A stretch of DNA of 64,000 nt from Acidicapsa acidisoli. GTDB taxonomy: Bacteria > Acidobacteriota > Terriglobia > Terriglobales > Acidobacteriaceae. The translations under genes were made by a program, and so were the position numbers. Below, in pieces: positions 37,588 to 46,696 of the stretch (position 1 is its first letter; each line of letters starts with the position of its first letter). Location: NCBI RefSeq assembly GCF_025685625.1, contig NZ_JAGSYI010000002.1, positions 1,612,001-1,676,000 of the forward strand. Direction: 5' to 3'. The notes under the pieces were generated by a model, which saw nothing but the letters and a program-made list of their open reading frames with translations, was not told the origin of the DNA and made no database searches.

Positions 37588-39417
37588 TTAAGGCCGATGC
37601 AGTTTGTCGGCCTCACCTAGCTTCTGAGCAACCACGCCGGAGCCTTCCTTTATGGAATAGAAGCGGTCCACCGCCAGATTGGTCAACGTCTCAACTCGCC
37701 CGTCTGGCCACAGGACTTTCGCCTTGTCCACGCGATCATGGCTACCCAGCCCGAAGTGAATCCGCAGGTCGTTCTGCGAAAGATAGCTTCCGCTGCTGAT
37801 CACCTCGCCAAGCTGAACCAGCTCTCCGGCAGTCGCCTGTACCCGCGCATTCAAAGCTAGGCGATTGCATTGCACGCCCTCCAGTTGAAAGCTGATCCAG
37901 TGGTTCTTCGGTCCGCCCTCAGGCCGCAGAATCATCGCCTTGCCGACCAGATTTTCCACCACTGCTTCGATCTTGCCGTCATTGAAAAGATCGCCAATCG
38001 CCATCCCGCGGCTGACCTGCGGAATCTGAATCGCCGGGCCAACCTCCTTGCTGATGTCTTTGAATTTTCCGTCGCGCCCGTTCAAAAAAAGCAGCTTCCG
38101 CTCCCGATACCGCACCCCCATCGGAACGCTGTCGACCTGCGGATACACATGCCCGTTGACGACAAAAAAATCCTGCCAGCCGCTGTTGGCGAAGTCGACA
38201 AAGGCATCGCCCCAGCCCACATATCCCCGCGTGCCACGCATAATTCCCGACGCCCCTGAGATATCTGTAAAATTCATGCCTCCGTCATTGCGATAGAAAG
38301 CGGCGTATTCGTTGTCAAAGTGCGAGATAACGAGAGACATACGTCCCGTATGCAGATAATCGCCGATGGCAATACCCATATTGGCCTGCGCCGCGCCATT
38401 CTCATTGAAAGCCACACCGGACGAATTACCGGCATCCACAAAATTGCCTTTGCCATCACCCTGGTAGAGATAGTTGGGCCCGGCATCGTCCGTTACCAGC
38501 AGATCGAGCTTGCCGTCGTTGTCAAAGTCCGACCAGATTGCGGTAAGTCCGTAGCGGCGCTCTTCATCGCTGACTCCAGCCTTCTTCGAGACATCAGTGA
38601 ACGTCCCGTCCCGATTGTTGTGGTAAAGACTGTCCGGCGCGCCCTTCAGCCCGCGCGGCCCACACTGCACATCGATGCCGATGTATTTGCAGGTGTCTTT
38701 GGAACCGAATGCAGCCATATCGTCCAGATGAAAATCGACATAGTGGGAAACAAACAGATCGGCCCAGCCGTCGCCGTCATAGTCTCCAAAAGCTGCTCCG
38801 GTCGCCCATTGTTTGTCACCACTTAGCCCCGCGCTTTTCGTCACGTCCGTGAATGTTCCATCGCCGTTGTTGCGATAGAGCACCACGCCGTCAAAGCAGG
38901 TCACCAGCAGATCCGGCCATCCGTCATTGTTGTAGTCGCCGACCGACGCGCCCATCGCCCAGCATGGATATCCGACCCCGGCCTTGTCGGTGACATCGGT
39001 AAACGTGCCGTCGTGGTTATTGCGGTAGAGCGCACCCTTGGACTTAACGCCATGCAGCGCCATTTCCACACTTTGCGCATTGGTGAAGTAGATATCCAGC
39101 CAGCCATCGCCATCGTAATCAATCAGCGCCACCCCGCCGCTCATCGACTCCACAATGTACTTCTGCTCAGGGCTGGACATGTGCTCGAATTGAATCCCCG
39201 TCGAGGCCGTAATGTCGACCAGCTCCGGATAATTGACCAGTTCAGAAGCACTGGCCTGGGCCTCAGCCGTCTTCGCTGTTTGCGCCGACGCGTGTCCCGC
39301 GCCGCCCCAAGCCAGACAGCCGATCGCAACAACTGCGCAGAGACTTGCAATTCCCATGAGGAATCTGGGTATCGCGATTCCGGCAGCTTCCGTTCGCTGT
39401 CCGCAACAGTCTTTCAT
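37588..39417 (-). CDS. CRTAC1/ASPIC-UnbV family exported beta-propeller protein
   Basis: The 609-residue protein starts at 39417 with GGAG closely upstream. After a signal-anchor region (FLMGIASLCAVVAIGCLAWG) come at least five FG-GAP/VCBS repeats with calcium-type DxDxDG loops: LIDYDGDGWLDIYFTNAQS, ASVGDYNNDGWPDLLV, AAFGDYDGDGWADLFVSHY, SDFDNDGKLDLLVTDD and ALFNDGKIEAVVENL. Near residues 490-590 lies an ASPIC/UnbV domain (HWISFQLEGVQCNRLALNAR, RIHFGLGSHDRVDKAKVLWP). Such proteins are common in Acidobacteriota and Planctomycetes and are presumed extracellular binding proteins; function is not established. Confidence 0.9.
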   Translation of the reverse strand: MKDCCGQRTEAAGIAIPRFLMGIASLCAVVAIGCLAWGGAGHASAQTAKTAEAQASASELVNYPELVDITASTGIQFEHMSSPEQKYIVESMSGGVALIDYDGDGWLDIYFTNAQSVEMALHGVKSKGALYRNNHDGTFTDVTDKAGVGYPCWAMGASVGDYNNDGWPDLLVTCFDGVVLYRNNGDGTFTDVTKSAGLSGDKQWATGAAFGDYDGDGWADLFVSHYVDFHLDDMAAFGSKDTCKYIGIDVQCGPRGLKGAPDSLYHNNRDGTFTDVSKKAGVSDEERRYGLTAIWSDFDNDGKLDLLVTDDAGPNYLYQGDGKGNFVDAGNSSGVAFNENGAAQANMGIAIGDYLHTGRMSLVISHFDNEYAAFYRNDGGMNFTDISGASGIMRGTRGYVGWGDAFVDFANSGWQDFFVVNGHVYPQVDSVPMGVRYRERKLLFLNGRDGKFKDISKEVGPAIQIPQVSRGMAIGDLFNDGKIEAVVENLVGKAMILRPEGGPKNHWISFQLEGVQCNRLALNARVQATAGELVQLGEVISSGSYLSQNDLRIHFGLGSHDRVDKAKVLWPDGRVETLTNLAVDRFYSIKEGSGVVAQKLGEADKLHRP

Positions 39418-39524
39418 GCTTCTCCGCGCAGCAACTCGCGACGCCAAATTCGCGCATCAAAATGCAGCCCGCATTCTAAACACCGGACTGTCTCTTCTGC
39501 ACCTCCTCTATCAATCCAATGAAA

Positions 39525-39552
39525 ACGGCGGGCATCGAAGGAAGCCCGCCGT
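39525..39552 (-). terminator. Hairpin terminator after the 39594-41306 gene
   Basis: ACGGCGGGC and GCCCGCCGT form a perfect 9-bp stem with a 10-base loop; in the minus direction TTTTC follows. It lies 41 bp beyond the stop codon. Confidence 0.65.
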
Positions 39553-39593
39553 CTCCTGTTCAGCGAATCGTGTCCAGCAAATCGGCTCAAAAA

Positions 39594-41306
39594 CTACCAG
39601 GAATGACCGTGCCGACCGTGATCGTCATCTGACTGAGGAGTGAACGAAACTCCGCGCAACACCTCGGCAAATCCGGAGCGGCGCACGGTGACGAAGCTCT
39701 CCTTCGCGGCAACCGTCGCGCTCGTGTTGCTGAGGCGGTCGGTGACAGCGACCAGGTTGTTCGGATCAGCACCCGTATCGCCGCCGCCGCTTACCGTGGA
39801 AGTGATCGCCCAGACCGTTACAGTGCCATCCCTGTTGACCCGGCCAGTAATATTGCGCAGGCCATCGGTCGCCGGCGACCACGGAAGACCCGTGACCGAG
39901 TTGGTACCGGTCGGATATCCGGAGACCGTGTATGGCGTACCCAGCTTCAGCCCGTTCTGCAGCGTATAGGCGAGGCTCCATTTGCCGGTGTTCGAGTTGA
40001 AGACCCACTTCTGCAGGCCCGCCGTCGTTTGCGCCGCAGCATGCGTGTAGAGGTCCGTACCGCCCGTGAATCCATCGCCCTCGTCGGCCACATAAACTGT
40101 GTTCGCGTCAGCAAACCAGATACCGAACGGAAAGCTTACCCCGGTTGCAGACTTCGCCAGAAGAGTCGGAAATCCAGCGAGAATGCACATATTGCTCGGC
40201 AATCCGCTCGCTGCAAGCGTCCCCGGATTGAAGACAAGCGGAGCGGTCGGCAACGTCGCCGCAGCCGACGGCAGGCCGACGCCCTTGGGGCAGGCAGTGC
40301 CGGTCGTGTCCAGAAAGTAGACAGTGTTGACGCCGTTGCTGCCGCTTCCCTTCGAGTAATAGAGAACATTGTTGAAGAGCGCCAGACCGCGGAAGTTGTC
40401 GTCCTTGCCGATCTTGTCCGCCTTGTCGTCCAGCAGCGTGACCGAAAAGCTCCCGGCAGGCGTTGGCTGACCCGGATCCTGCGAGACTTCCGGAGCCTTC
40501 AGCGCTTCAATGAACTGCGTTCCCGCGCCCAGCACCACACCCGCTGGCTGGGGATTGGAACCATTTCCGGCATTTCCCGCCGTGTAAACCACGTCCAACC
40601 CATCCTTGTCGTTCAGGATGGCCGCGCGGCCATTGTTCCCGCTGTACGCATTGGTTTCCGTAAAATGCATCCGGCCATGCGCGTCCACCACCGCCACCGC
40701 GCGAAAGTAAGGAATGCCCACGGGATTGGTCGGATCATCCACCCCTGGAGTATTAGAGTTCGACGCGTCAATCGTGTTGACCGGCGCAACGTAGTCGATG
40801 AAGCTCAGGTACTTTCCGCTGGTCGAGAGATTCAGTGCGCCTTCCGACTTGGAGCTGAAGCTGGTGACCAACTGGTCGCTCGTCGGCTTAATTCCGCGCT
40901 GCAGGCTGTTGGGCAATTCCAGCGTATCGATCAGCCAGCCTTCCGGCGTGATCTGGTCGAGAAGCAGCCGTGACGTGATCCCAAAGCTGCCGTCATACGC
41001 GTCATTGTTAAAGACGTACGGGTAGGTTCCGTCATTGATAGCGCCGGTGCTGGCGCTGCAGCCTCCCTGCGTGCTGGCGCAGTTCGGAGGCAGAATTTCG
41101 CCGACCTTTACATTCGACGCCTTGTTGTCATATACGCTGCGGCTGACCACCAGATTGCCGGGCAGAAACCGGAAATCCGAGTCTCTGTCGTGGTCCGCCT
41201 GCGCTTCCACAACCGCCGTTGCGGCAATCGAAGTCAGCGCGAACGCGAGAATGCTCCCCGTAAAGAAAAGCCGACGATTCAGAGGCTTCAACTTATCAAC
41301 TGTCAT
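39594..41306 (-). CDS. Large exported protein, probable beta-propeller, unknown function
   Basis: The 570-residue protein starts at 41306, where AGGAGA lies seven bases upstream. The N-terminus has a twin-arginine-like NRRLFFTGSILAFALTSIAA signal followed by VVEAQADHD. The body alternates short strands with Gly/Asn turns (ALNLSTSGKYLSFIDYVAPV, GIPYFRAVAVVDAHGRMHF, NGRAAILNDKDGLDVVYTAG, DNFRGLALFNNVLYYSKGSG, FGIWFADANTVYVADEGDG), a rhythm of six- or seven-bladed propellers, with pairs of cysteines likely bridged. It ends with a His/Asp-rich tail (SDDDHGRHGHSW) that might bind metal. No catalytic motif is recognised. Confidence 0.6.
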   Translation of the reverse strand: MTVDKLKPLNRRLFFTGSILAFALTSIAATAVVEAQADHDRDSDFRFLPGNLVVSRSVYDNKASNVKVGEILPPNCASTQGGCSASTGAINDGTYPYVFNNDAYDGSFGITSRLLLDQITPEGWLIDTLELPNSLQRGIKPTSDQLVTSFSSKSEGALNLSTSGKYLSFIDYVAPVNTIDASNSNTPGVDDPTNPVGIPYFRAVAVVDAHGRMHFTETNAYSGNNGRAAILNDKDGLDVVYTAGNAGNGSNPQPAGVVLGAGTQFIEALKAPEVSQDPGQPTPAGSFSVTLLDDKADKIGKDDNFRGLALFNNVLYYSKGSGSNGVNTVYFLDTTGTACPKGVGLPSAAATLPTAPLVFNPGTLAASGLPSNMCILAGFPTLLAKSATGVSFPFGIWFADANTVYVADEGDGFTGGTDLYTHAAAQTTAGLQKWVFNSNTGKWSLAYTLQNGLKLGTPYTVSGYPTGTNSVTGLPWSPATDGLRNITGRVNRDGTVTVWAITSTVSGGGDTGADPNNLVAVTDRLSNTSATVAAKESFVTVRRSGFAEVLRGVSFTPQSDDDHGRHGHSW

Positions 41307-41593
41307 GTACCGTCTCCTGATGCGCGGAAATATAGGAATTCCGTCGCCGCACAAGGCTAGCAGCGAACTATTAAGAATCGGTTACTGAGAAAGGCTTCTT
41401 TTGCAGCCCCGGAACAAGCTCTAAAGACGGATCGGACTGCCCGCAGCGTCGGGCTTATGTACACTGCGTTGACGGTGCCAATATCGATCATCAATTCATG
41501 AAACTTGAGCCGCTAAAATCCGTCTGAATTGAAAGGTCCTCGAACCAATAGGTTCGCGGATGGATTCAGTTGGATTTAATTAAGGAGATCTAC

Positions 41594-41887
41594 ATGGAGA
41601 AGTTTGCTTTATTGGCCGCCTTGCAGGCGAAACCCGGAAAAGAACAGGAAGTCGAGAATTTTCTGAAGGCCGCCCAGCCGTTGGCGAAGGCCGAACCGGG
41701 CACCATTCGCTGGTATTCCTTCAAGATCGGCCCGAGCACCTTTGGCATCTTTGACACCTTTGCCGATGAAGTGTCCCGCGACGCCCATCTCACGGGCGAG
41801 ATTGCCGTGGCATTGATGGGTCGGGCGGAAGAACTCTTCGCCGTTCCACCAAAGATCGAGAAGCTGGAAATCCTCGCATCAAAGTAG
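41594..41887 (+). CDS. Antibiotic biosynthesis monooxygenase (ABM) domain protein
   Basis: The 97-residue protein is a ferredoxin-like alpha-beta domain: FALLAALQAKPGKEQEVENF, then GTIRWYSFKIGPSTFGIFDT and DAHLTGEIAVALMGRAEEL. This is the compact ABM/YgiN type, covering quinol monooxygenases and many proteins of unknown substrate. AAGGAG at 41582-41587 lies six bases before the ATG at 41594, preferred to 41570. It stands alone 43 bp before a peptidase gene. A possible -35 TTGACG at 41469-41474 lacks a convincing -10. Confidence 0.7.
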   Translation: MEKFALLAALQAKPGKEQEVENFLKAAQPLAKAEPGTIRWYSFKIGPSTFGIFDTFADEVSRDAHLTGEIAVALMGRAEELFAVPPKIEKLEILASK

Positions 41888-41930
41888 AATTGCGGCACCG
41901 CCAATCAGGCGCGAAAGAGAGATCTCCCCA

Positions 41931-42935
41931 ATGCGATGGAAATCAACCGGGGCCAGGATTCTCTCTTTCGCCTTCGCTCTTTTGCCCATGTACCCACAGC
42001 CCGCGCACCCGCAAGCGACGAACCAGCCGCCATCTCCCAATGGCCCTCCGCCAAACTGGGGACCGGGCCGGCATGAAACCGTCAGCTCTACGCAAACCCT
42101 GACAATCGGCGGCGCAGCCTTGCAGGTGGATTTCGCCGCCGGACCGCTCGATCTATCCCCAGCACAAATCCTTCCATGGATTCAGCGCGCAGCCAACGCC
42201 GTCACCGTTTACTACGGGCGTTTCCCCGTTCCGCGTGCCCGCATCCTGATCGTTCCCGTCGCGGACAAGGAGGGCATTCTGCAAGGCACCACCTGGGGCG
42301 ACATGCGCGGCATGCCCGGCTTCACCCGCATCCGGCTCGGCCAACACACCACCCAGCAAGATCTCGCCGAAGACTGGACCATGACCCATGAGCTGGTCCA
42401 CATGACCTTCCCTGGTATGCCCGACGATCAACACTGGATGGAAGAAGGCCTTGCCACCTACATCGAGCCCATCGCCCGCGTACAGGCCGGCGAACTCGCC
42501 GCAACCCAGGTCTGGCGCGACATGATCGACGGCATGCCAAAAGGAGAACCCGCCCCTGGCGACCGCGGCATGGACCAGACCCACACCTGGGGCCGCACAT
42601 ATTGGGGAGGCGCGCTCTTTTGCCTCGTAGCCGATGTCAACATCCGCAAACAAACCCAGAATCGCAAAGGTCTTCAGGACGCATTGCGGGCGATCGTCGC
42701 CGCAGGCGGCACCATCGACCACGACTGGCCGCTGATGCAGGCCCTCGAAGTCGGCGACAAAGCTACCGGCACCACCGTCCTGACCGACCAGTACAAGCAG
42801 TGGAGCCAGTCTCCCATGCCGGTCGATCTAGCCAGACTTTGGAGCGATCTGGGAGTCCGCGCTGCGGGAAAAAGCGTTGAATTCGACTCCCACGCGCCGC
42901 TCGCCCATGTCCGCGACGCCATCATGGCCCGCTGA
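41931..42935 (+). CDS. Exported gluzincin metalloprotease-like protein
   Basis: The 334-residue protein has an N-terminal signal peptide (RILSFAFALLPMYPQPAHPQ) and a Pro-rich linker. Zinc-binding HELVH is at residues 153-157 with the third ligand in HWMEEGLATYIEP (Glu171 or 172, 14-15 residues later), as in gluzincins such as peptidase MA and thermolysin-like families. The Ala-rich region before it (RILIVPVADKEGILQG) forms the usual strand edge of the active site. The C-terminal third is helical with a WSQSPMPVDLARLWSDLG end. Likely periplasmic or outer-surface; substrate unknown. Confidence 0.75.
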   Translation: MRWKSTGARILSFAFALLPMYPQPAHPQATNQPPSPNGPPPNWGPGRHETVSSTQTLTIGGAALQVDFAAGPLDLSPAQILPWIQRAANAVTVYYGRFPVPRARILIVPVADKEGILQGTTWGDMRGMPGFTRIRLGQHTTQQDLAEDWTMTHELVHMTFPGMPDDQHWMEEGLATYIEPIARVQAGELAATQVWRDMIDGMPKGEPAPGDRGMDQTHTWGRTYWGGALFCLVADVNIRKQTQNRKGLQDALRAIVAAGGTIDHDWPLMQALEVGDKATGTTVLTDQYKQWSQSPMPVDLARLWSDLGVRAAGKSVEFDSHAPLAHVRDAIMAR

Positions 42936-42963
42936 CGCCTTCACATCCCGACCAACGCAGTCG

Positions 42964-43740
42964 TCAGACCGTCGGCCACTCGACCGGACGAACTGGCCCG
43001 TTGTAGCGCCCGAGCAGTGCATTCCAGCGGATGATCGCCATCTCCCGCAGCATATGAACTCCGTCCCGCAAGTAGCTGACGTGGGTCCGCTCATCATGCC
43101 GCCACGTAACTGGGACCTCCACAGTGCGCAGATGACGCTTGCCGGCAATAAAGAGAATCTCCGGATCGAAGCCCCAGCCTTCGATCGTCTGCAACTGGAA
43201 AACCGTCTGCGCCGCGCGGCGCGTGAAAGCCTTGAAGCCACACTGGGTATCGGCAAAGTGCAGTCCCATCACCATGCGTGTAATCAGATTGAAGCATCGC
43301 CCAAAAAACTGACGATAGACCGGCTGGCGATGAATCTGACGGCTGCGATCCAGCCAGCGCGAACCGATTGCGATTTCTGCGCCGTTGTTAATGGCGTCAA
43401 AAAGCCGTTCAGCTTCGCGAATCGGCGCCGACAAGTCAGCATCGGTAAACATCACAATCTCGCCCCGCGCCTGCAACAGACCGTGGCGCACCGAGTAGCC
43501 CTTGCCGTGATTGCCGGGATTTTCCAGCAGCCGCACCTCGGGAGCGGTGATCGAAAAATCTAGAACCTGCCTGGCCGTCGTGTCGGTCGAGCCATCGTTG
43601 ACAACAATGACTTCCGCATTCCAGCCTCCCGAGCGAATACAGTCCACTACCTCCCGCAAAGTGGCATCTATGCGGGCGCTTTCGTTATAAGCGGGAATGA
43701 CAATGCTCGACGCAGGGTGGCCAGACACGAAATCAGACAC
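42964..43740 (-). CDS. Dolichol-phosphate glucosyl/mannosyltransferase-like family 2 transferase
   Basis: The 258-residue protein is a DPM/ALG5-type GT2 enzyme: SIVIPAYNESARIDATLREV, EVIVVNDGSTDTTARQVLDF, LLENPGNHGKGYSVRHGLLQ, EIVMFTDADLSAPIREAE (DAD metal site), EIAIGSRWLDRSRQIHRQPV and TQCGFKAFTRRAAQ. There is no C-terminal membrane domain, so it is the short soluble type. It would load a sugar onto polyprenyl phosphate at the cytoplasmic face for later use by membrane-bound transferases. No partner GT-C enzyme or flippase is in the neighbourhood. Confidence 0.88.
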   Translation of the reverse strand: MSDFVSGHPASSIVIPAYNESARIDATLREVVDCIRSGGWNAEVIVVNDGSTDTTARQVLDFSITAPEVRLLENPGNHGKGYSVRHGLLQARGEIVMFTDADLSAPIREAERLFDAINNGAEIAIGSRWLDRSRQIHRQPVYRQFFGRCFNLITRMVMGLHFADTQCGFKAFTRRAAQTVFQLQTIEGWGFDPEILFIAGKRHLRTVEVPVTWRHDERTHVSYLRDGVHMLREMAIIRWNALLGRYNGPVRPVEWPTV

Positions 43741-43962
43741 GGAATGAGGAAACCTTTCCGGCTGGCGGCAATTGAGTCAGGCCAACACCCTGCCATCATA
43801 CCGGAGGGCGGATTCTCGGGGTGCAGCCGAAGCCGATCGACATTCCCGGGATTTAACGGCTCATACCCGGCAAAAAAGTGAGCCAAGCCATTCAATTTGC
43901 ACAGGAAACCACTTTTTCGGGTAGGCTAAGAGGAATCCGGTTATTCTTGGAGTCGGAGGCCC

Positions 43963-44262
43963 ATGGGCATGACCAAAGCAGACCTTGTCGAGAAGGTGAC
44001 ACAGTTAGGCGATCTCACCCGTCGCGACGGCGAAGTGATTGTCGAGACCATCTTCGACTCAGTGATCGCGGCCCTGCAGTCAGGGGACAAGATCGAGATT
44101 CGTGGCTTCGGCTCCTTCCGTATTCGGGAGCGGAATCCCCGCATCGGCCGCAACCCAAAAACCGGCGACCGAGTAGACGTCCCGGCAAAGCGCGTACCGT
44201 ATTTCAAGCCGTCCAAAGAACTCCGCGATCTCGTCAACCCAGACGAGGCATCGGCGAGCTAG
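43963..44262 (+). CDS. HU/IHF family DNA-binding protein
   Basis: The 99-residue protein has the full HU/IHF pattern: KADLVEKVTQLGDLTRRDGE (helices 1-2), GDKIEIRGFGSFRIRERNPR with the GFGSF turn, the arm IGRNPKTGDRVDVPAKRVPY containing the intercalating Pro, and FKPSKELRDLVN. The arm and the VPAK-x-VP-x-FKPSK end are closer to IHF than to HUalpha. It bends DNA and shapes the nucleoid. GGAG-type ribosome site at 43949-43955; the ATG at 43969 is an alternative. A possible -35 TTGCAC is upstream, but the -10 is poor. Confidence 0.93.
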   Translation: MGMTKADLVEKVTQLGDLTRRDGEVIVETIFDSVIAALQSGDKIEIRGFGSFRIRERNPRIGRNPKTGDRVDVPAKRVPYFKPSKELRDLVNPDEASAS

Positions 44263-44277
44263 TGGCATTGCCTCGCA

Positions 44278-44299
44278 ACTTCCCTCCACGGAGGGAAGT
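44278..44299 (+). terminator. Hairpin after the HU gene
   Basis: ACTTCCCTCC pairs with GGAGGGAAGT in a near-continuous stem (about 8-10 bp). It follows the HU stop by 16 bp. The T tract is missing, so its strength is uncertain. Confidence 0.5.
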
Positions 44300-44624
44300 G
44301 CAGCAGCCGTCGTACGCCGGATAGCGAAAACGCAGACTCCGGCTATTGTCAACTTCATTTAGCTCCAGATTCCTTCAGTTCTAGACCGGCGGCGTGAATC
44401 CGCTCCGGCATCTCGGAACTTTGATCGGACCTCATCCGATCCAACTGGCATAGAATGAATCACGGATCTGGCGCCCAGGCAACTTAACCGACGGCTCGGC
44501 GGGGCTCAACTATCCCCGACAGGGCTATTATTGGCCCTGACAGACTCCAGGGCCATTGATCGAGGTTGTCACGTCTAAGAGTCTAATGAAGCTGCGGCGC
44601 CACCCCCTCCATGCGAAGCGCCGG

Positions 44625-44650
44625 AAAGTGAATTCCTGAAAAGTGAATTC
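44625..44650 (+). repeat. Two direct repeats of AAAGTGAATTC, 15 bp apart
   Basis: The 11-mer occurs at 44625-44635 and 44640-44650, about 70 bp before the likely start of the degenerate hydrolase gene, a period of 15 bp rather than a full helical turn multiple. It could be a regulator binding site. The rest of the ~420-bp stretch between HU and this gene shows no gene. Confidence 0.45.
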
Positions 44651-44718
44651 TGGAGAAAGCCTCGGAAACGCCAGCCAATTCCGCAGCATCCCAACGGGCC
44701 CAGCGCTTGCGCGCGGCC

Positions 44719-45756
44719 ATGGGGGTTCATTCTCTCAATTTCCTCTCTTCTCGGCCTGAAAACGGAGCCATCTCCAGATGGGGCTCGTCCCTTGTGAATG
44801 GATGCCGGATCGCGTGGGAGAAGACGCCATCGGAAGACGACGCAGCCCAGATCGTGATCTGCCTGCACGACGCCGGCACGGGAGGCCGCGAATTTCAGCC
44901 GTTGGTGAAGCGCTGCCCTCCCGGCAGCCGCATGCTCCTGGTCGACTGGCCAGCCCATGGGCGCTCCGGCGACCCGGCACGTGACGCAGCCGGAACTCCC
45001 GCGCTGACAATCGAATCTTGCGCCGCAATCATCGAGTCGCTGATTCAACAGCTCGATATCGAGAGGCCAATCCTGCTCGGCTCCGGATTCGGCGCTGCGG
45101 CGGCAATTCACTTCGCCGCCAACCACCCCGGCGAAGTGTTGGGATTGGTGCTCAGCCTGCCGGCAGGACTCGTTTCCCCAAGCGGCGCAGGGCCGTTTTC
45201 ACAGCGCGGAAAACGCGGTGTCGGACGCCTCTTGCGCAGGATGCAGAACGCTTCGGCCAGCAGGATTGGGAAGGAAGCAGAAGCCGCAGCCCGTCGTCAG
45301 GCGCTCCGCACAGAAGCGCTGCGGCCAGCGATGCTTCCGATTCGTGCCGCAGCCGCAACCTCGCTGGCGCGAGCAAAGGCCAGTCTTCGCAAGGCCGTCG
45401 ACTCTCTTTCCTGCCCCGCGCTCTTCGCCCTCTCGCGCGACAGCCAGGAATGCCCGGTGCGCAAGTATCTAGCCCTTCTAGACCCCTCACTGGCCTTGGC
45501 GACGCAGCATCAGTTCACCGTTTTTGCCGGAGCCTTCAACCCCATCTGGGAGGAACCGGACCGCTTTGCCATCGCGCTCGCCAGCTTCATCCAAGCCCGG
45601 CTTCCGGTCGAAAAGCACACTCACGCATGGCTTCTGTTTGAGGTCGATTGGCCCACGAAAGACAACAATCTCTGGCGGTGCGTCCATCCGGACTGTGTCG
45701 CCGAGCGCGTGCTGCCCACCGGACGTGACGCCAATGCAGCGTCGCAGCGCAAATAA
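44719..45756 (+). CDS. Alpha/beta hydrolase-fold protein lacking catalytic Ser and His
   Basis: The 345-residue protein has the alpha/beta hydrolase framework: oxyanion loop CLHDAGTGGREF (residues 49-60), LLVDWPAHGRSGD (73-85, the DxxGHGxS strand-turn) and the elbow ERPILLGSGFGAAAAIHFA (115-133). In the elbow, Gly123 stands where the nucleophile should be, and near the C-terminus FAGAFNPIWEEPDRFA has Ala272 in place of the usual catalytic His. The acid region LFALSRDSQECP is kept. So it is probably a pseudoenzyme used for binding. The last ~40 residues (NLWRCVHPDCVAERVLP) add a Cys pair. The ATG at 44719 is preferred to a TTG at 44707. Confidence 0.7.
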   Translation: MGVHSLNFLSSRPENGAISRWGSSLVNGCRIAWEKTPSEDDAAQIVICLHDAGTGGREFQPLVKRCPPGSRMLLVDWPAHGRSGDPARDAAGTPALTIESCAAIIESLIQQLDIERPILLGSGFGAAAAIHFAANHPGEVLGLVLSLPAGLVSPSGAGPFSQRGKRGVGRLLRRMQNASASRIGKEAEAAARRQALRTEALRPAMLPIRAAAATSLARAKASLRKAVDSLSCPALFALSRDSQECPVRKYLALLDPSLALATQHQFTVFAGAFNPIWEEPDRFAIALASFIQARLPVEKHTHAWLLFEVDWPTKDNNLWRCVHPDCVAERVLPTGRDANAASQRK

Positions 45757-45799
45757 GCGTCAGGTCAGGGTCTCGTCAGGTCACGGTCTATTGCAGGCC

Positions 45800-46696
45800 T
45801 CATCGGATTCCGATCACGGCCATCATCCTGCCCGCGTGGCCGCCAGAAGCTCGATGCGAATAAAACAGCTCCGGCTGGCAAGCGGTGCAGCCACCCACAA
45901 CCGCTATGGAACTCTCAGGAATCCCCGCCGTCATCAATTGCCTTCGATTCGCTTCCGTCAGGTCGAGGTGCACCCCATCTTCGCCGGAAGAGAAAAGCTC
46001 ATCCGCATACGAAAAACTCTCCGAGAACTTCGCCAGCACCTGAGCGCCCACCGTATAACAGCACGCGCCGATTCCCGGCCCGATCGCCGCGACCAGATCC
46101 GCAGGCTCCGAGTCGAACTCCTCGCGCATCCGCGCCACTCCCGATTCGACAATGCGGGCGACCGTTCCACGCCATCCGGCATGAAAGGCAGCTACAGCGC
46201 GTCGCTTCGTATCCGCGACCAGCACGGGGATGCAGTCGGCGGTCTGAATACCGATCAAGACGCCGCGCTGATTGGTGAGGATCCCATCCGCCTCGGGAGC
46301 ACTTCCCTGTTCGATCCCGGCCCAGTCGCGCGGCGCGATAAGACTCCGATTGGAATGGATCTGGCGCACCACAACCAGCGGAGTCGCGCGGCTGCCAGTA
46401 ACGGCCTCGACCCAGCGCAGTCGGTTCTCATGCACATTCTCGGCGACGTCCGCCGGGGTGAAACCGAGATTCAGCTGGCCGTGATCGGATCCCGCAGAAC
46501 TTCCCTCTGGCATATAGGCACAGCTCACTCCACCCCGATGCGTGCTGAATCCATGCCAGAGCCAGTCAAAATTGTTTGAGGCCAGACCGCTCGAAACCGG
46601 ACTGCTCCAGGCCGGAACTCGAATCGAAGCCACGCCGTTTTCAGCAACAGTGAGCGCGACGTCTTTAACTTTGGGAACAACCTGAGGAATCGGCAT
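45800..46696 (-). CDS. pgeF: Peptidoglycan editing factor (YfiH/laccase domain)
   Basis: The 298-residue protein has the DUF152/YfiH fold with the zinc ligands in order: VVRQIHSNRSLI (His), IQTADCIPVLVADT (Cys) and AAFHAGWRGTVARI (His). GIGACCYTVGAQVLAKF and HLDLTEANRRQL complete the family signature. In E. coli PgeF (YfiH) corrects errors in peptidoglycan stem peptides; related proteins act on purine nucleosides. I place the start at 46696 (MPIPQVVPKV) because the longer frame to 46786 runs through a strong hairpin in the leader. It converges on the alpha/beta hydrolase gene. Confidence 0.85.
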   Translation of the reverse strand: MPIPQVVPKVKDVALTVAENGVASIRVPAWSSPVSSGLASNNFDWLWHGFSTHRGGVSCAYMPEGSSAGSDHGQLNLGFTPADVAENVHENRLRWVEAVTGSRATPLVVVRQIHSNRSLIAPRDWAGIEQGSAPEADGILTNQRGVLIGIQTADCIPVLVADTKRRAVAAFHAGWRGTVARIVESGVARMREEFDSEPADLVAAIGPGIGACCYTVGAQVLAKFSESFSYADELFSSGEDGVHLDLTEANRRQLMTAGIPESSIAVVGGCTACQPELFYSHRASGGHAGRMMAVIGIR

